DNA of 34,640 bases from an uncultured Clostridia bacterium (GTDB lineage Bacteria > Bacillota > Clostridia > Christensenellales > UBA1242). The translations under genes and the position numbers were made by a program. The stretch spans positions 1 to 34,640 of the forward strand of contig CAMEKS010000010.1 of assembly GCA_945921465.1 (NCBI GenBank), written 5' to 3'. Positions within the stretch are counted from its first letter, which is position 1. Each line of letters begins with the position of its first letter. Under the pieces are notes generated by a model. It was not told the DNA's origin and made no database searches. It was given only the letters and a program-made list of their open reading frames with translations. Positions 24,393 to 32,647 of this stretch are shown one piece after another.

Positions 24393-25217
24393 TTAATTGT
24401 CTAACAAATCAAATGCCTTCATTATCTCATCCAAGTCTTCCTTAGGGTTAAGGATGGCCTCCATATCAAAAGCCTCATCATCGCCGACTTGACCGGTTAT
24501 ATTTTTGAAATATGCGTTATTTTCAGGCAGATTATCGTCACTAAGTACACTTGCAGTGGCCAAACCCAATTTGTTGGTTATATTATTAAATCTACGGTTA
24601 ATGTTAAGTAGCCTTGCGTTCTCTTTCTTGGTATCGTCCTTCATAGCGTCTACCACCTTGTCTGACTGTTTTGCAGCTTTGGTACTAGATGCATAAGAAT
24701 TAGTAACCAAGTAATCCATTCGGTTAAGCAAATTCTTTATGTAATTACCACTATTTTTCTTTAGATCGTCTTTAATTGAGTCATCATCGTCTTTGCGTTC
24801 CATATTCTCATTCTGCTCAATTATCCTAGTCAAATCATTCTCAAATTCTTGTATAGACACTCCGAATTTCCCATTCTTAATTTCCATAAGACTATCCGAA
24901 TCTAGCATATCCATAATCTCTTGCCAACGAGTATACATCAGCCTAATTCGCCTTACTTCTAATTCAAAAATTTTGTTAGAGCTCTTCTCGACCTGCTCAC
25001 TTCGCTCTACTGCAAAAAGCAGAGCACGCTCAACTTCGTCCTCTCTGATTTTAATTTCTTTTAAGTTATTTTCCAAAATCAAATTTTCGCTTAACAAAGC
25101 CGAAATTCGATTTTTTTGTTCATTTAATCGGTTCTCGTATTTTAGCACCAATTTGTCTATATATTCATCTACTTGTGACACACAATAGCCATTTTTCTCT
25201 ATATCAAATTTTGCCAT
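24393..25217 (-). CDS. DivIVA-domain coiled-coil protein
   Basis: A 274-residue cytosolic protein. The first 30 residues follow the DivIVA N-terminal pattern (FDIEKNGYCVSQVDEYIDKL), which binds curved membrane in DivIVA and GpsB. A coiled coil continues to about residue 95, and the rest is helical and acidic with a long variable C-terminus. The role is probably in cell division, pole organisation or envelope growth; which DivIVA paralogue it is cannot be told. The ATG follows AAGGAG by 4 nt. Monocistronic as far as can be seen. Confidence 0.8.
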   Translation of the reverse strand: MAKFDIEKNGYCVSQVDEYIDKLVLKYENRLNEQKNRISALLSENLILENNLKEIKIREDEVERALLFAVERSEQVEKSSNKIFELEVRRIRLMYTRWQEIMDMLDSDSLMEIKNGKFGVSIQEFENDLTRIIEQNENMERKDDDDSIKDDLKKNSGNYIKNLLNRMDYLVTNSYASSTKAAKQSDKVVDAMKDDTKKENARLLNINRRFNNITNKLGLATASVLSDDNLPENNAYFKNITGQVGDDEAFDMEAILNPKEDLDEIMKAFDLLDN

Positions 25218-25462
25218 AATACTCCTTTATATTACTTCTAAATACCCAAATATATACTGCTATTTAATAGTTTATTTCGCTTGTTTTACTGACTTATTAT
25301 ATTTAATTGAATTCAATCTTCCCAACCACTCACACATTCTTTTAGGCTTTAGAAAATATTATAGTTTTGTTAATTAATTCAATAATTATTGTCCGATGGC
25401 ATTAATTCAATGTCGTTATCCACAACAACTAATCAATTGTGTATAATTCAAATATACGTCCT

Positions 25463-25849
25463 TTACAACAAAGTAAATAATAATAACGCCACACAACCTG
25501 CTAGGCTAATCGCTATACCAAATCTAATCATATACATTTGTCTATATCTAACGAATACAATTAGTTGCACCAAGCCCGCCAGTATCAAAAATACACCCCA
25601 GTATTTTGCAAATAAAACATCCAAATTGTCAATTAGACACATAACCAGCACAAAGTAACTGGCAAATAGTAGTGCAAAATATAGCATAGGCTCTTGACGA
25701 TATTGCAAGTATTTGGTCATCAAAATTATAGTTATCCCCAACAGGAATGCAGGCACCCATTTATAGCCTTGCCCCAAACATACGACATACACTACAAATG
25801 CTATAATTACACTAATATTAACAATTATCTGAATGGATATTTTCCTCAA
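25463..25849 (-). CDS. Small four-helix membrane protein
   Basis: A 128-residue protein with four or five hydrophobic segments separated by short basic loops (KYLQYRQEP, VRYRQMYMIR). No family is recognised. The start is a TTG 6 nt after the lgt stop, with only AGAAG as a possible site, so translation probably depends on coupling to lgt. The operon with lgt suggests an envelope role. Confidence 0.6.
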   Translation of the reverse strand: MRKISIQIIVNISVIIAFVVYVVCLGQGYKWVPAFLLGITIILMTKYLQYRQEPMLYFALLFASYFVLVMCLIDNLDVLFAKYWGVFLILAGLVQLIVFVRYRQMYMIRFGIAISLAGCVALLLFTLL

Positions 25850-25855
25850 TTACAA

Positions 25856-26710
25856 TTACTTCTGCTCACTTTTCTTGCTGCCTCTGATGGCAATAATGCA
25901 TATACCTATTGTGCCCAAAATTACAAGAATTAAACTAAGCCACTTAGAAACCGCCGCACCTCCAGTCGTTGCCAATTGTGCCGAAGGATCACGAAAACTC
26001 TCAGTAAAATACCTAACAATTCCATAATAGAATAGGTATCCCGACGTCACCAGTCCAGTACTTTTGAATTTCCTTAAAATATATGCCAGCAAGAAGAATC
26101 CACCTACACACAGCACGCTCTCCCAGAAGAATGTAGCAAGATGCCATCCGCCATGAACATAGTATGCAATAGGAAACCACTGCACGGCCTTGTTAGTCAC
26201 CTCCAGCCCATAGCAACAGCCTGCAGTAAAGCAACCAATTCTTCCAATTGCTTGACCCAACAGTAGCACAGGAGCCACAATATCCATCGTTTTTAAGATA
26301 TTTACTTTTTTAATTAAGCAACAAGCAATTAAGCCCAATGCACCGCCAATTATACCACCATATACAGCCAGCCCACCCTTGGTGATGTCGAAAAAAATGT
26401 TCCAAGCATTATCAAAAATGCAATAATACAATCTTGCACCAATTAGACTACTAGGGAACACCCACCAAATTAGGTCATAAGGCAAATCTTCATTTAAGTC
26501 TCTATATTTAGTATATTTTATAGCAAATGCCAAAGCGATTAAGAATGCCAAGCCTATTAAGGCTCCGTACCAGCTGACGCCAACTCCGGCAAATTTCAAT
26601 ATCAGAAAAACAGCCAAGCAACCGCACGCTATAGCCAATGCTATCAGGCTCTTCCTTATATTAAATTCCGCACCTGCTATACAAAAAGTATCTTTGGAGT
26701 ATTTTCGCAT
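25856..26710 (-). CDS. lgt: Prolipoprotein diacylglyceryl transferase
   Basis: A 284-residue integral membrane enzyme that transfers diacylglycerol from phosphatidylglycerol to the lipobox cysteine of prolipoproteins, the first step of lipoprotein maturation. Seven or so membrane segments are visible, with GGLAVYGGIIGG and the signature GRIGCFTAGCCYG, the variant common in clostridial Lgt. The start at 26710 (MRKYSKDTF) follows AAGGA by 8 nt; the track start at 26761 has no site. A lipoprotein that would be its substrate is encoded at 31467. The small membrane protein gene follows after 6 nt. Confidence 0.88.
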   Translation of the reverse strand: MRKYSKDTFCIAGAEFNIRKSLIALAIACGCLAVFLILKFAGVGVSWYGALIGLAFLIALAFAIKYTKYRDLNEDLPYDLIWWVFPSSLIGARLYYCIFDNAWNIFFDITKGGLAVYGGIIGGALGLIACCLIKKVNILKTMDIVAPVLLLGQAIGRIGCFTAGCCYGLEVTNKAVQWFPIAYYVHGGWHLATFFWESVLCVGGFFLLAYILRKFKSTGLVTSGYLFYYGIVRYFTESFRDPSAQLATTGGAAVSKWLSLILVILGTIGICIIAIRGSKKSEQK

Positions 26711-27199
26711 ATTATCATTCCTTATATGTATTCGATATTTATCATAAAATAATTCAAACAAAATTATAATAACTGCTATAATGCAGTAGTTATTGTTTTA
26801 TTTCAATATTACAAAGTAGTATACAATATCATCCTACTATTAGTCAAACAAAGTGCCCGTTATTTGCAACAATTATAACCAAAAACATCTACATTTTTTG
26901 CACATCACTAACTGTAAATTTCTATAATACAATCCATATTTGAATGAATTATTGCAATGCTTATTTGCCTACAAGAGAAACATTGCCTATGCCAAGATAT
27001 AGCAAAAACTGAATTAGAGTAAAATATGTCAAATTATACAATTAATAGTTAATATTTTATCCTCTACAGTCAACTATACATATATAACAATGAGTTTTTA
27101 TTAATATTTTGGATATTTGTTATTGTAATTGACTACGTATAGACGCTTTATTTGTCAAATTTCTTAAATTATATTTCCAATTCTAAAATAGCAATTATA
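26711..27199. other. Intergenic region upstream of lgt
   Basis: About 490 nt of AT-rich DNA. An imperfect inverted repeat (AATAACT...AGTTATT, 26766-26795) lies close to the lgt start, with a TATAAT nearby on the minus strand but no good -35. No ORF or RNA gene is recognised in the rest. Confidence 0.4.
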
Positions 27200-27240
27200 G
27201 AAAAATCACTCAGTAGGATGAATGTCTTATCTGAGTGATT
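27200..27240 (-). terminator. Intrinsic terminator of the 701-aa coiled-coil gene
   Basis: AATCACTCAG pairs perfectly with CTGAGTGATT across a 17-nt loop; on the minus strand it is followed by TTTCT. It starts 7 nt after the stop codon. Confidence 0.85.
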
Positions 27241-27246
27241 ATCTTA

Positions 27247-29352
27247 TTATTTATTTTTCAATTGATTAAGTTTATCTAATGACGACTGCAAACTCTTTTT
27301 CTGTTCATTAAGTGTCTTCATTTGACCTTTTAATTTCTTATTAAGGTCTTCTAGTTTATCAATATTGGTTTGCATTTTGCCAGCCAACTTCTGCTGCTCT
27401 TCTTGATTATTCGCATTTGCTATATCATTGGCAATTTTGTCAAAGTCAATATTCTCTAGTGCAGCCTCTGGTTTGATTGCATTGGCAACATTTTCTTCTT
27501 GCTTTGGCTGTGCAGCAGGCGTAGATGGTCTAATTGCATTATTTTCCGAATTCGCTTTGGCTTTATCCTTTGGCTCTGCAGCAGGTGTAGTCGCCACTTC
27601 AGACTTAGCCACAGCCACATTGGCTTGGATATCTTCGGCTTTTGCTTTTAAGTTCTCATTATCTCTCGCAATAGACTTGCCTTGACGTTCTAGTAAGCTT
27701 ACTTTCTCATTAGCAGTTGCTAATTGCTCCTCAGCACGCAACAACTTCAGACGCAACTCTTCTGCTTCGGCATATTCTTTGTATTCTTGCTTGGTGTTAG
27801 CAAGAGATACTCTTCGTCTAAATTCTTCAGATCCAAAGTATTCCTTAACACTATCTATTGATTCGATTTGGGCAAGTTTTAGTCCCAACTCTTTTTCCAA
27901 ATTTTTCAATTGATTATTCTTAGCATTAATCTCAACTTCAAATGATGCTATCTTCTGCCTCATATTCTCTATTTCGTCGGACATAACGGCTTTTTGGGCC
28001 TCCATTTCCTTGAAATGCGGTTCATTTTGCTTATTTACGATATCATTAATCAGACCATAAATTTTATTAGAATATGCTTTGCCTTCTGACAACATTATCT
28101 TCTCTAATTTCGACTTCCTGTTGTTAATCTCTTCGTCAATAGCGTCCAACTCTTCTTGCAATTCGGCTTGTTGCTTCTTAAATCTTGCTTCGCTTAATTG
28201 GTGATCTTTTTCCAATTGTTGCAATTTTCGTTGTTCTTCGTCATAACGCTTCTTCAGATAGTTAGCCTCTATCTTAACCGATGTAGCATTAAGCTGTTCG
28301 GTTATCTGATTCATACTCTCTCTTATAGTCTGTGCTTTTCGCTCAAAATCCTTAGTTACATCATCAAAGTTCTTAGAATAGTTGGCTATTTCTTGTTCTT
28401 TGCTGGTTCGTCTCTCAACTAAGTTACGTTTGATATTAAAATATTTCTCACTCTCTTGCATAGCACGCTCTAGTAGTATTGAGCCCTCTACGCCAAGCGC
28501 ATCGAAGTCATATTTCTCAAACTCTTGATTATTAAGCGCCTCTTCTTCCTTGGCTTTTTGTTCCTGAATGGCTTTCTTATCAAGATATTCTTGTAATACA
28601 GATATGCCGTCTTTGATCTCTTTTGGAGTAAATAAGATTTCATAATCAATATAAGGAGGCATTGTGGTACAAGCCTTGTTGACATAACCTTGGAATTCTC
28701 TGTACTCGTAGAACAAATCATTGGTAAACGATGCATAACTAGACTCAAATAATGCTATAACCAAATGACCTAATAATAGTAAAACTGCTGGCAAGAAAGT
28801 TACATCGAACACAGATCTTAGAATAATTGTGTGAGTGGCAATTTCATTAAGGTCCACATCGCTATAATTAGCAAACACCCTTGAGAACATAAGTACGCCA
28901 ATAATCAATGCAGCAGCCACAAACAAGTTGCGACAAATTCTAATACTAGTCTTATATCCGCTCGCTTTCGTTGGGTGATCTATCACAGTCTCAGTATTCA
29001 TATACTCACTAGGCAATTTATCTCGATTAAGCATATACTCTTGCCAACTGTGTCTTAATGCTTTTGGTGCAGACTTCATCTTAGAATTAAGGTTGACCAA
29101 ATTCTCTTCGTTAATATAAGGATTTTTCCTTAAATAAGCATTAATTCCTTTGATACTCTTCATCAATTTCTTCTCGTAGGTTACCGACTTGGCTATAGTA
29201 ATTGCTAGAGTTATCAGCACAAAAACACCAAGGGTTACAAACAGCATAACCGACTCATCCAAGCCCTTGGCAATATTGTACAAGAAATTTATAAATTTGC
29301 CGTATATGGTAGTATCACTGAAGAATTGATTTTCTAACAACATTGTAATCAT
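27247..29352 (-). CDS. Membrane protein with long cytoplasmic coiled coil (701 aa)
   Basis: Three hydrophobic segments (about residues 35-57, 138-160 and 180-206) are followed by roughly 500 residues of heptad-rich helix, a disordered A/P/E/K linker near 590-640 (AKSEVATTPAAEPKDKAKAN), and a final coiled coil. The layout of one helix, a cytoplasmic loop, two helices and a long tail is the topology of ExbB/TolQ/ZorA proteins. The family's glycine-rich helix motif is not visible, so homology is only a hypothesis. The ATG lies 12 nt after AGGAG. Monocistronic, with its own terminator. Confidence 0.7.
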   Translation of the reverse strand: MITMLLENQFFSDTTIYGKFINFLYNIAKGLDESVMLFVTLGVFVLITLAITIAKSVTYEKKLMKSIKGINAYLRKNPYINEENLVNLNSKMKSAPKALRHSWQEYMLNRDKLPSEYMNTETVIDHPTKASGYKTSIRICRNLFVAAALIIGVLMFSRVFANYSDVDLNEIATHTIILRSVFDVTFLPAVLLLLGHLVIALFESSYASFTNDLFYEYREFQGYVNKACTTMPPYIDYEILFTPKEIKDGISVLQEYLDKKAIQEQKAKEEEALNNQEFEKYDFDALGVEGSILLERAMQESEKYFNIKRNLVERRTSKEQEIANYSKNFDDVTKDFERKAQTIRESMNQITEQLNATSVKIEANYLKKRYDEEQRKLQQLEKDHQLSEARFKKQQAELQEELDAIDEEINNRKSKLEKIMLSEGKAYSNKIYGLINDIVNKQNEPHFKEMEAQKAVMSDEIENMRQKIASFEVEINAKNNQLKNLEKELGLKLAQIESIDSVKEYFGSEEFRRRVSLANTKQEYKEYAEAEELRLKLLRAEEQLATANEKVSLLERQGKSIARDNENLKAKAEDIQANVAVAKSEVATTPAAEPKDKAKANSENNAIRPSTPAAQPKQEENVANAIKPEAALENIDFDKIANDIANANNQEEQQKLAGKMQTNIDKLEDLNKKLKGQMKTLNEQKKSLQSSLDKLNQLKNK

Positions 29353-30123
29353 TTTTCCATTTTTCTCCTATAAGGAATAATAGATGAACAACTCATTAAT
29401 TTCCCACCCCATTGCACATTAGAAGTGTCTCTAACTTATGCGTTGCATCACCCAAACATTGTCTTGCAGTATACTAATCACAATAATATTGTATTGATAT
29501 ATGTATAGACAGTGCCAATAGTCTATTTTAGTATATCACATTAAATATGTTTTTACTAATATTTTCAAAATAAAAATAATTTTGTATATTTGATAACGCT
29601 ATAGATATTATGTGCAACAAAATATCCATAGTGATAAAATTATTTGGCTGAAAATGGTTGTAATTTTCTTAAGCGACGACATCTAACACAATTATTAATA
29701 TCCAATCTCACAAGTGTATTTTAATCTAATATATACTAGTTGCAAGAGAGTCCCGATGTGAAAATAATTTAGTGCAAAATAAACGAAGATATCTCAATCA
29801 TTTAACAAGCGGTTTTTTTTGTGATATACTTACTTTGTATTTATTTAACTTAGCACCATTTCTAGATTTGCTTATTTTGGACCAATTTACTAAAACATAA
29901 CTTAAGCTAATAACTCATTTGGTCAAAGACTTTTGTGATAGTTAATCTACTTTATTTGCTGTAATTATATCTATTTCAAAACTATCATATTTTTCTAGAA
30001 AACATAGGCGGTTTGTCAAGTTTATTCGTCAAATATCCACCAATTGTAGTTATTCTACCATATACCCGCAATATGCTTAATGCTAAATTGATACAAAAAA
30101 AAGATATAGGAGTAACATTAATA
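29353..30123. other. Divergent intergenic region between the coiled-coil gene and the oxoamine synthase gene
   Basis: About 770 nt without a supported gene. The 100 nt next to the leftward gene are richer in G and C and can form TTAGA/TCTAA and GCA/TGC helices, so a structured leader is possible, and a TATACT -10 lies near 29470. No convincing promoter was found for the rightward gene. The track start of that gene at 30013 falls in this region and has no ribosome binding site. Confidence 0.4.
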
Positions 30124-31317
30124 ATGGATTTATTTCAAAAATGTAATAGCAATACGCTACTAAACGAAATAAGAAAGGAAAACATCTATCCATATTTCCA
30201 GGCTCTAACCAGCGGTCAGGACACAATTGTGCAAATGAATGGTCAGAGAACCATAATGATAGGTAGCAATAACTACCTTGGCCTAACTTCCCACCCAGAA
30301 GTTATTGAAGCAGGCATCGAAGCACTTAGAAAATATGGCTCGGGCTGCTCGGGCTCTAGATTCCTTAATGGTACACTAGACCAACATATTATGTTAGAAC
30401 AAGAACTGGCCGAATTCTTGCACAAAGAAGCAGTCGTTACATTTAGCACAGGTTTTCAATCTAACCTAGGCATTATATCTGCTATTGCAGGACGTAATGA
30501 CGTAATCGTAGGCGACAAAGAAAATCACGCCAGCATTTATGATGCTTGTAGACTGTCTTATGCCAAATTGCTAAGATACAATCACAGTGATATGGAGGAC
30601 CTAGAGCGTCAATTGCAATCAATTGGCGACGACAAAGGCATCTTAATAGTTACAGATGGCGTATTTAGTATGAGCGGAGATATTTGCAAACTACCCGAAA
30701 TAGTAAAATTAGCCAAGAAATATGGTGCTAGAGTAATGGTAGACGATGCTCATGGATTGGGTGTACTAGGAGAGCACGGACGCGGGACTGCCGAATACTT
30801 TGGGCTAGAGGACGAGGTAGATATCTATATGGGTACATTCTCCAAATCTCTTGCTTCTCTAGGCGGATATATGGCATCAACCAAAGAAGTTGTAGACTAT
30901 GTTAAGCACTGCTCTCGTCCATTCATCTTCTCTGCATCTATCACCCCTGCCAGCGTAGCGTGTGCTAGAGCAGCACTTAAGATATTGCGTGAACATCCAG
31001 AGCGTGTTAAAGCACTATCTGACATTTCTAATTATATGCGTAACAAATTGAAATCATTGGGTGTAAAAATTGTAGAAATAGACAACACCCCTATTATCCC
31101 AATATATACATACGAGCCAAAAAAGACCTTCATTGCTTGCAAAATGTTGTCTGAGCGTGGCGTATATGTTAACCCAGCCGTTCCACCTGCCACCCCAGAA
31201 GGTCAATGCTTAATTCGTACCAGTTATACTGCTACTCACACTCGAGAGCAAATGGACGAGGCCGCAGAGAAGATTAAGGAAGTGTTGGATATAGTAGATA
31301 ATATGGACATAAAATAA
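30124..31317 (+). CDS. PLP-dependent alpha-oxoamine synthase (KBL/BioF/serine palmitoyltransferase family)
   Basis: A 397-residue fold-type I PLP enzyme that condenses an amino acid with an acyl-CoA. Visible elements are SNNYLGLTSHPEV, the glycine loop GSGCSGSRFLNGT, H135 stacking over PLP, DDAH (D208, H210), and the Schiff-base lysine K241 in GTFSKSLASLGGY. The C-terminal domain ends with LIRTSYTATHTREQMD. Which product is made (2-amino-3-ketobutyrate, 8-amino-7-oxononanoate or 3-ketosphinganine) cannot be decided; no biotin or threonine-degradation genes are near. The start at 30124 matches family length and has AGGAG 11 nt upstream. Monocistronic. Confidence 0.88.
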   Translation: MDLFQKCNSNTLLNEIRKENIYPYFQALTSGQDTIVQMNGQRTIMIGSNNYLGLTSHPEVIEAGIEALRKYGSGCSGSRFLNGTLDQHIMLEQELAEFLHKEAVVTFSTGFQSNLGIISAIAGRNDVIVGDKENHASIYDACRLSYAKLLRYNHSDMEDLERQLQSIGDDKGILIVTDGVFSMSGDICKLPEIVKLAKKYGARVMVDDAHGLGVLGEHGRGTAEYFGLEDEVDIYMGTFSKSLASLGGYMASTKEVVDYVKHCSRPFIFSASITPASVACARAALKILREHPERVKALSDISNYMRNKLKSLGVKIVEIDNTPIIPIYTYEPKKTFIACKMLSERGVYVNPAVPPATPEGQCLIRTSYTATHTREQMDEAAEKIKEVLDIVDNMDIK

Positions 31318-31370
31318 ATATAAATATCCATAATAGTACAAAAACTTAATATTAAAACAAATAATACAAA

Positions 31371-31410
31371 ATACGGCACATTAATCGTTTGGCTAATGTG
31401 CCGTATTTTT
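31371..31410. terminator. Strong bidirectional terminator after the oxoamine synthase gene
   Basis: ATACGGCACATTA pairs perfectly with TAATGTGCCGTAT over a 10-nt loop, followed by TTTTT on the plus strand and preceded by A residues. Confidence 0.9.
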
Positions 31411-31411
31411 G

Positions 31412-31448
31412 CAAAAAAAGCGAAGTAAAATAATCACCTCGCTTTTTG
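31412..31448. terminator. Second terminator, for the lipoprotein gene
   Basis: AAAAAGCGA-AG pairs with CTCGCTTTTT with one bulged base. On the minus strand the hairpin ends in a run of T residues, 19 nt after the lipoprotein stop. Confidence 0.8.
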
Positions 31449-31466
31449 TTATTATCTATATTTTAC

Positions 31467-32318
31467 TTAGAAAGGCATCTCCAAATTACCTTCAGTATAT
31501 TCGCTGAAATCAGGGAAACTAATCTCGCCATCATAAGCACATAGAGTAAATGTTGCAGTACCAGTCTGACTAGACAATGTGCCCTCGCCAGCATAGTTGC
31601 CTGTAACCTGCAATGCAGTTAGTTGAAAATCTTCGTCAAGATTAACATATACTACAACATTTGTCATACCATACTCTGTTGCAGCACCAATAGTAACCTT
31701 ATATGCCAACTTGTCAGCACTTACTTCTACCACAGCATCAGAATTCGCTTTGATAAAGTCCATTACGCTCTTAACATTGCAGAAATTCTCAACTTGACCA
31801 TATTCTTCTATTGCTACATCAATGTCCGCACTGGTAACTTTAATTTTTTGCTCTTCTACATTAACACTAGAAGTTCCTATAGATGAAGCCATACTTATAG
31901 TTGTTGGCAACAAATGCACATACATTTCTCCCTCGTTAAAGTAACCCTCTATAGTGGCATTGCCATTAGCAAAAGCAGAATCCAAATCTGCAACCGCCTT
32001 CATTGCCATTTGGTTAGCGTTAGCAATAATGTTGGTAGTTATGTTAGAAGTCATCTGTACACCATCAAAAGAAGATGTCAAAGTGGCCTTATAGGTCAAT
32101 TTGTATCCAGGCTGCTTCTTAAATTGAGTTTCGTTCTCTACTGTTTTCTCTCTAACATTCTCATCAAATTCTTCCATAGAAGACGCTTGATATTTGTGAT
32201 TGGTATTGCAAGTAGCCTCTTTGTCTAATTCGCTAGCACCGCAAGCAGTAGCAATAAACATAATAGGCACAATTAGTATCATTGCAAATAATGACTTTAA
32301 TATTGTTTTTGTTCTCAT
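31467..32318 (-). CDS. Lipoprotein of unknown function
   Basis: A 283-residue protein with a basic, hydrophobic signal peptide (MRTKTILKSLFAMILIVPIMFIATAC) whose cysteine is a likely lipidation site, so it would be anchored outside the membrane after Lgt and LspA action. The mature part is acidic, with alternating beta-type segments (YKLTYKATLTSSFDGVQMTSNITTNIIANANQMAMKAVAD), resembling the LolA/LppX-like or DUF6612 type of beta-sheet lipoproteins, but the assignment is loose. The ATG follows AAGGAG by 6 nt and a promoter lies about 30 nt upstream. Confidence 0.75.
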   Translation of the reverse strand: MRTKTILKSLFAMILIVPIMFIATACGASELDKEATCNTNHKYQASSMEEFDENVREKTVENETQFKKQPGYKLTYKATLTSSFDGVQMTSNITTNIIANANQMAMKAVADLDSAFANGNATIEGYFNEGEMYVHLLPTTISMASSIGTSSVNVEEQKIKVTSADIDVAIEEYGQVENFCNVKSVMDFIKANSDAVVEVSADKLAYKVTIGAATEYGMTNVVVYVNLDEDFQLTALQVTGNYAGEGTLSSQTGTATFTLCAYDGEISFPDFSEYTEGNLEMPF

Positions 32319-32347
32319 TTTTCTCTCCTTATTTTAGTATTAATATT

Positions 32348-32375
32348 ATTATAACAATTAATAAATAATTAGCAA
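32348..32375 (-). promoter_or_regulatory. Promoter of the lipoprotein gene
   Basis: On the minus strand TTGCTA and TATAAT are separated by 16 nt. AAATGTTT and its reverse complement AAACATTT flank the -35 side, a possible operator. Confidence 0.5.
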
Positions 32376-32446
32376 ATGTTTTGAATATATTTACTAAACT
32401 TGCAAACATTTAGTATTTATTACAAAAAATAAATTTATGTGACAAA

Positions 32447-32475
32447 TTGGCACTAATTTATGTGTATTATTATAT
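32447..32475 (+). promoter_or_regulatory. Possible promoter of the structured RNA candidate
   Basis: TTGGCA and TTATAT separated by 17 nt; the expected transcript start, near 32482, coincides with the first base of the stem in the next feature. Confidence 0.4.
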
Positions 32476-32481
32476 AATAAT

Positions 32482-32647
32482 GCCTAAGATAAAGAAGTCA
32501 ATGTATGGGTTTCGCTTTGCTATCATCCTCAATAGGTCTGATATCGCAAATACTGCCCTGTACTGGCGAAATCTAGGCGTTATAAACAACTGCTACATAC
32601 AATTGGTATCCGAACACGCTTGTCAATAACTAGAACTGGCATCGCCA
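32482..32647 (+). ncRNA. Candidate structured small RNA
   Basis: A closing stem GCCTA(A)GAT/ATCTAGGC (32482-32490 with 32571-32578) encloses TTTCGC/GCGAAA and the hairpin TTTGCTATC...GATA-TC-GCAAA, all in about 100 nt that are clearly richer in G and C than the flanking spacer. A promoter-like pair lies at the right distance upstream. Downstream, GTCAATA/TATTGAC followed by a T-run near 32670 could be the terminator, although it overlaps the end of the converging gene. It is not recognisable as 6S, SRP, tmRNA or RNase P RNA. The strand is uncertain, because the fold is nearly symmetric. Confidence 0.4.

Noticed and set aside
25416-25424. Perfect DnaA box (TTATCCACA) upstream of the DivIVA-like gene
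   Set aside because: A single 9-mer is expected by chance about once in several such windows, and no cluster of boxes or dnaA/dnaN genes is nearby, so it is not an origin.
29353-29480. Possible riboswitch in the leader of the 701-aa gene
   Set aside because: Only short, broken helices can be drawn and no known class motif is present, so it was left as a comment in the intergenic entry.
32447-32629. 60-aa rightward ORF from the track
   Set aside because: No ribosome binding site precedes any start codon, and the segment is better explained by extensive base pairing as a structured RNA.
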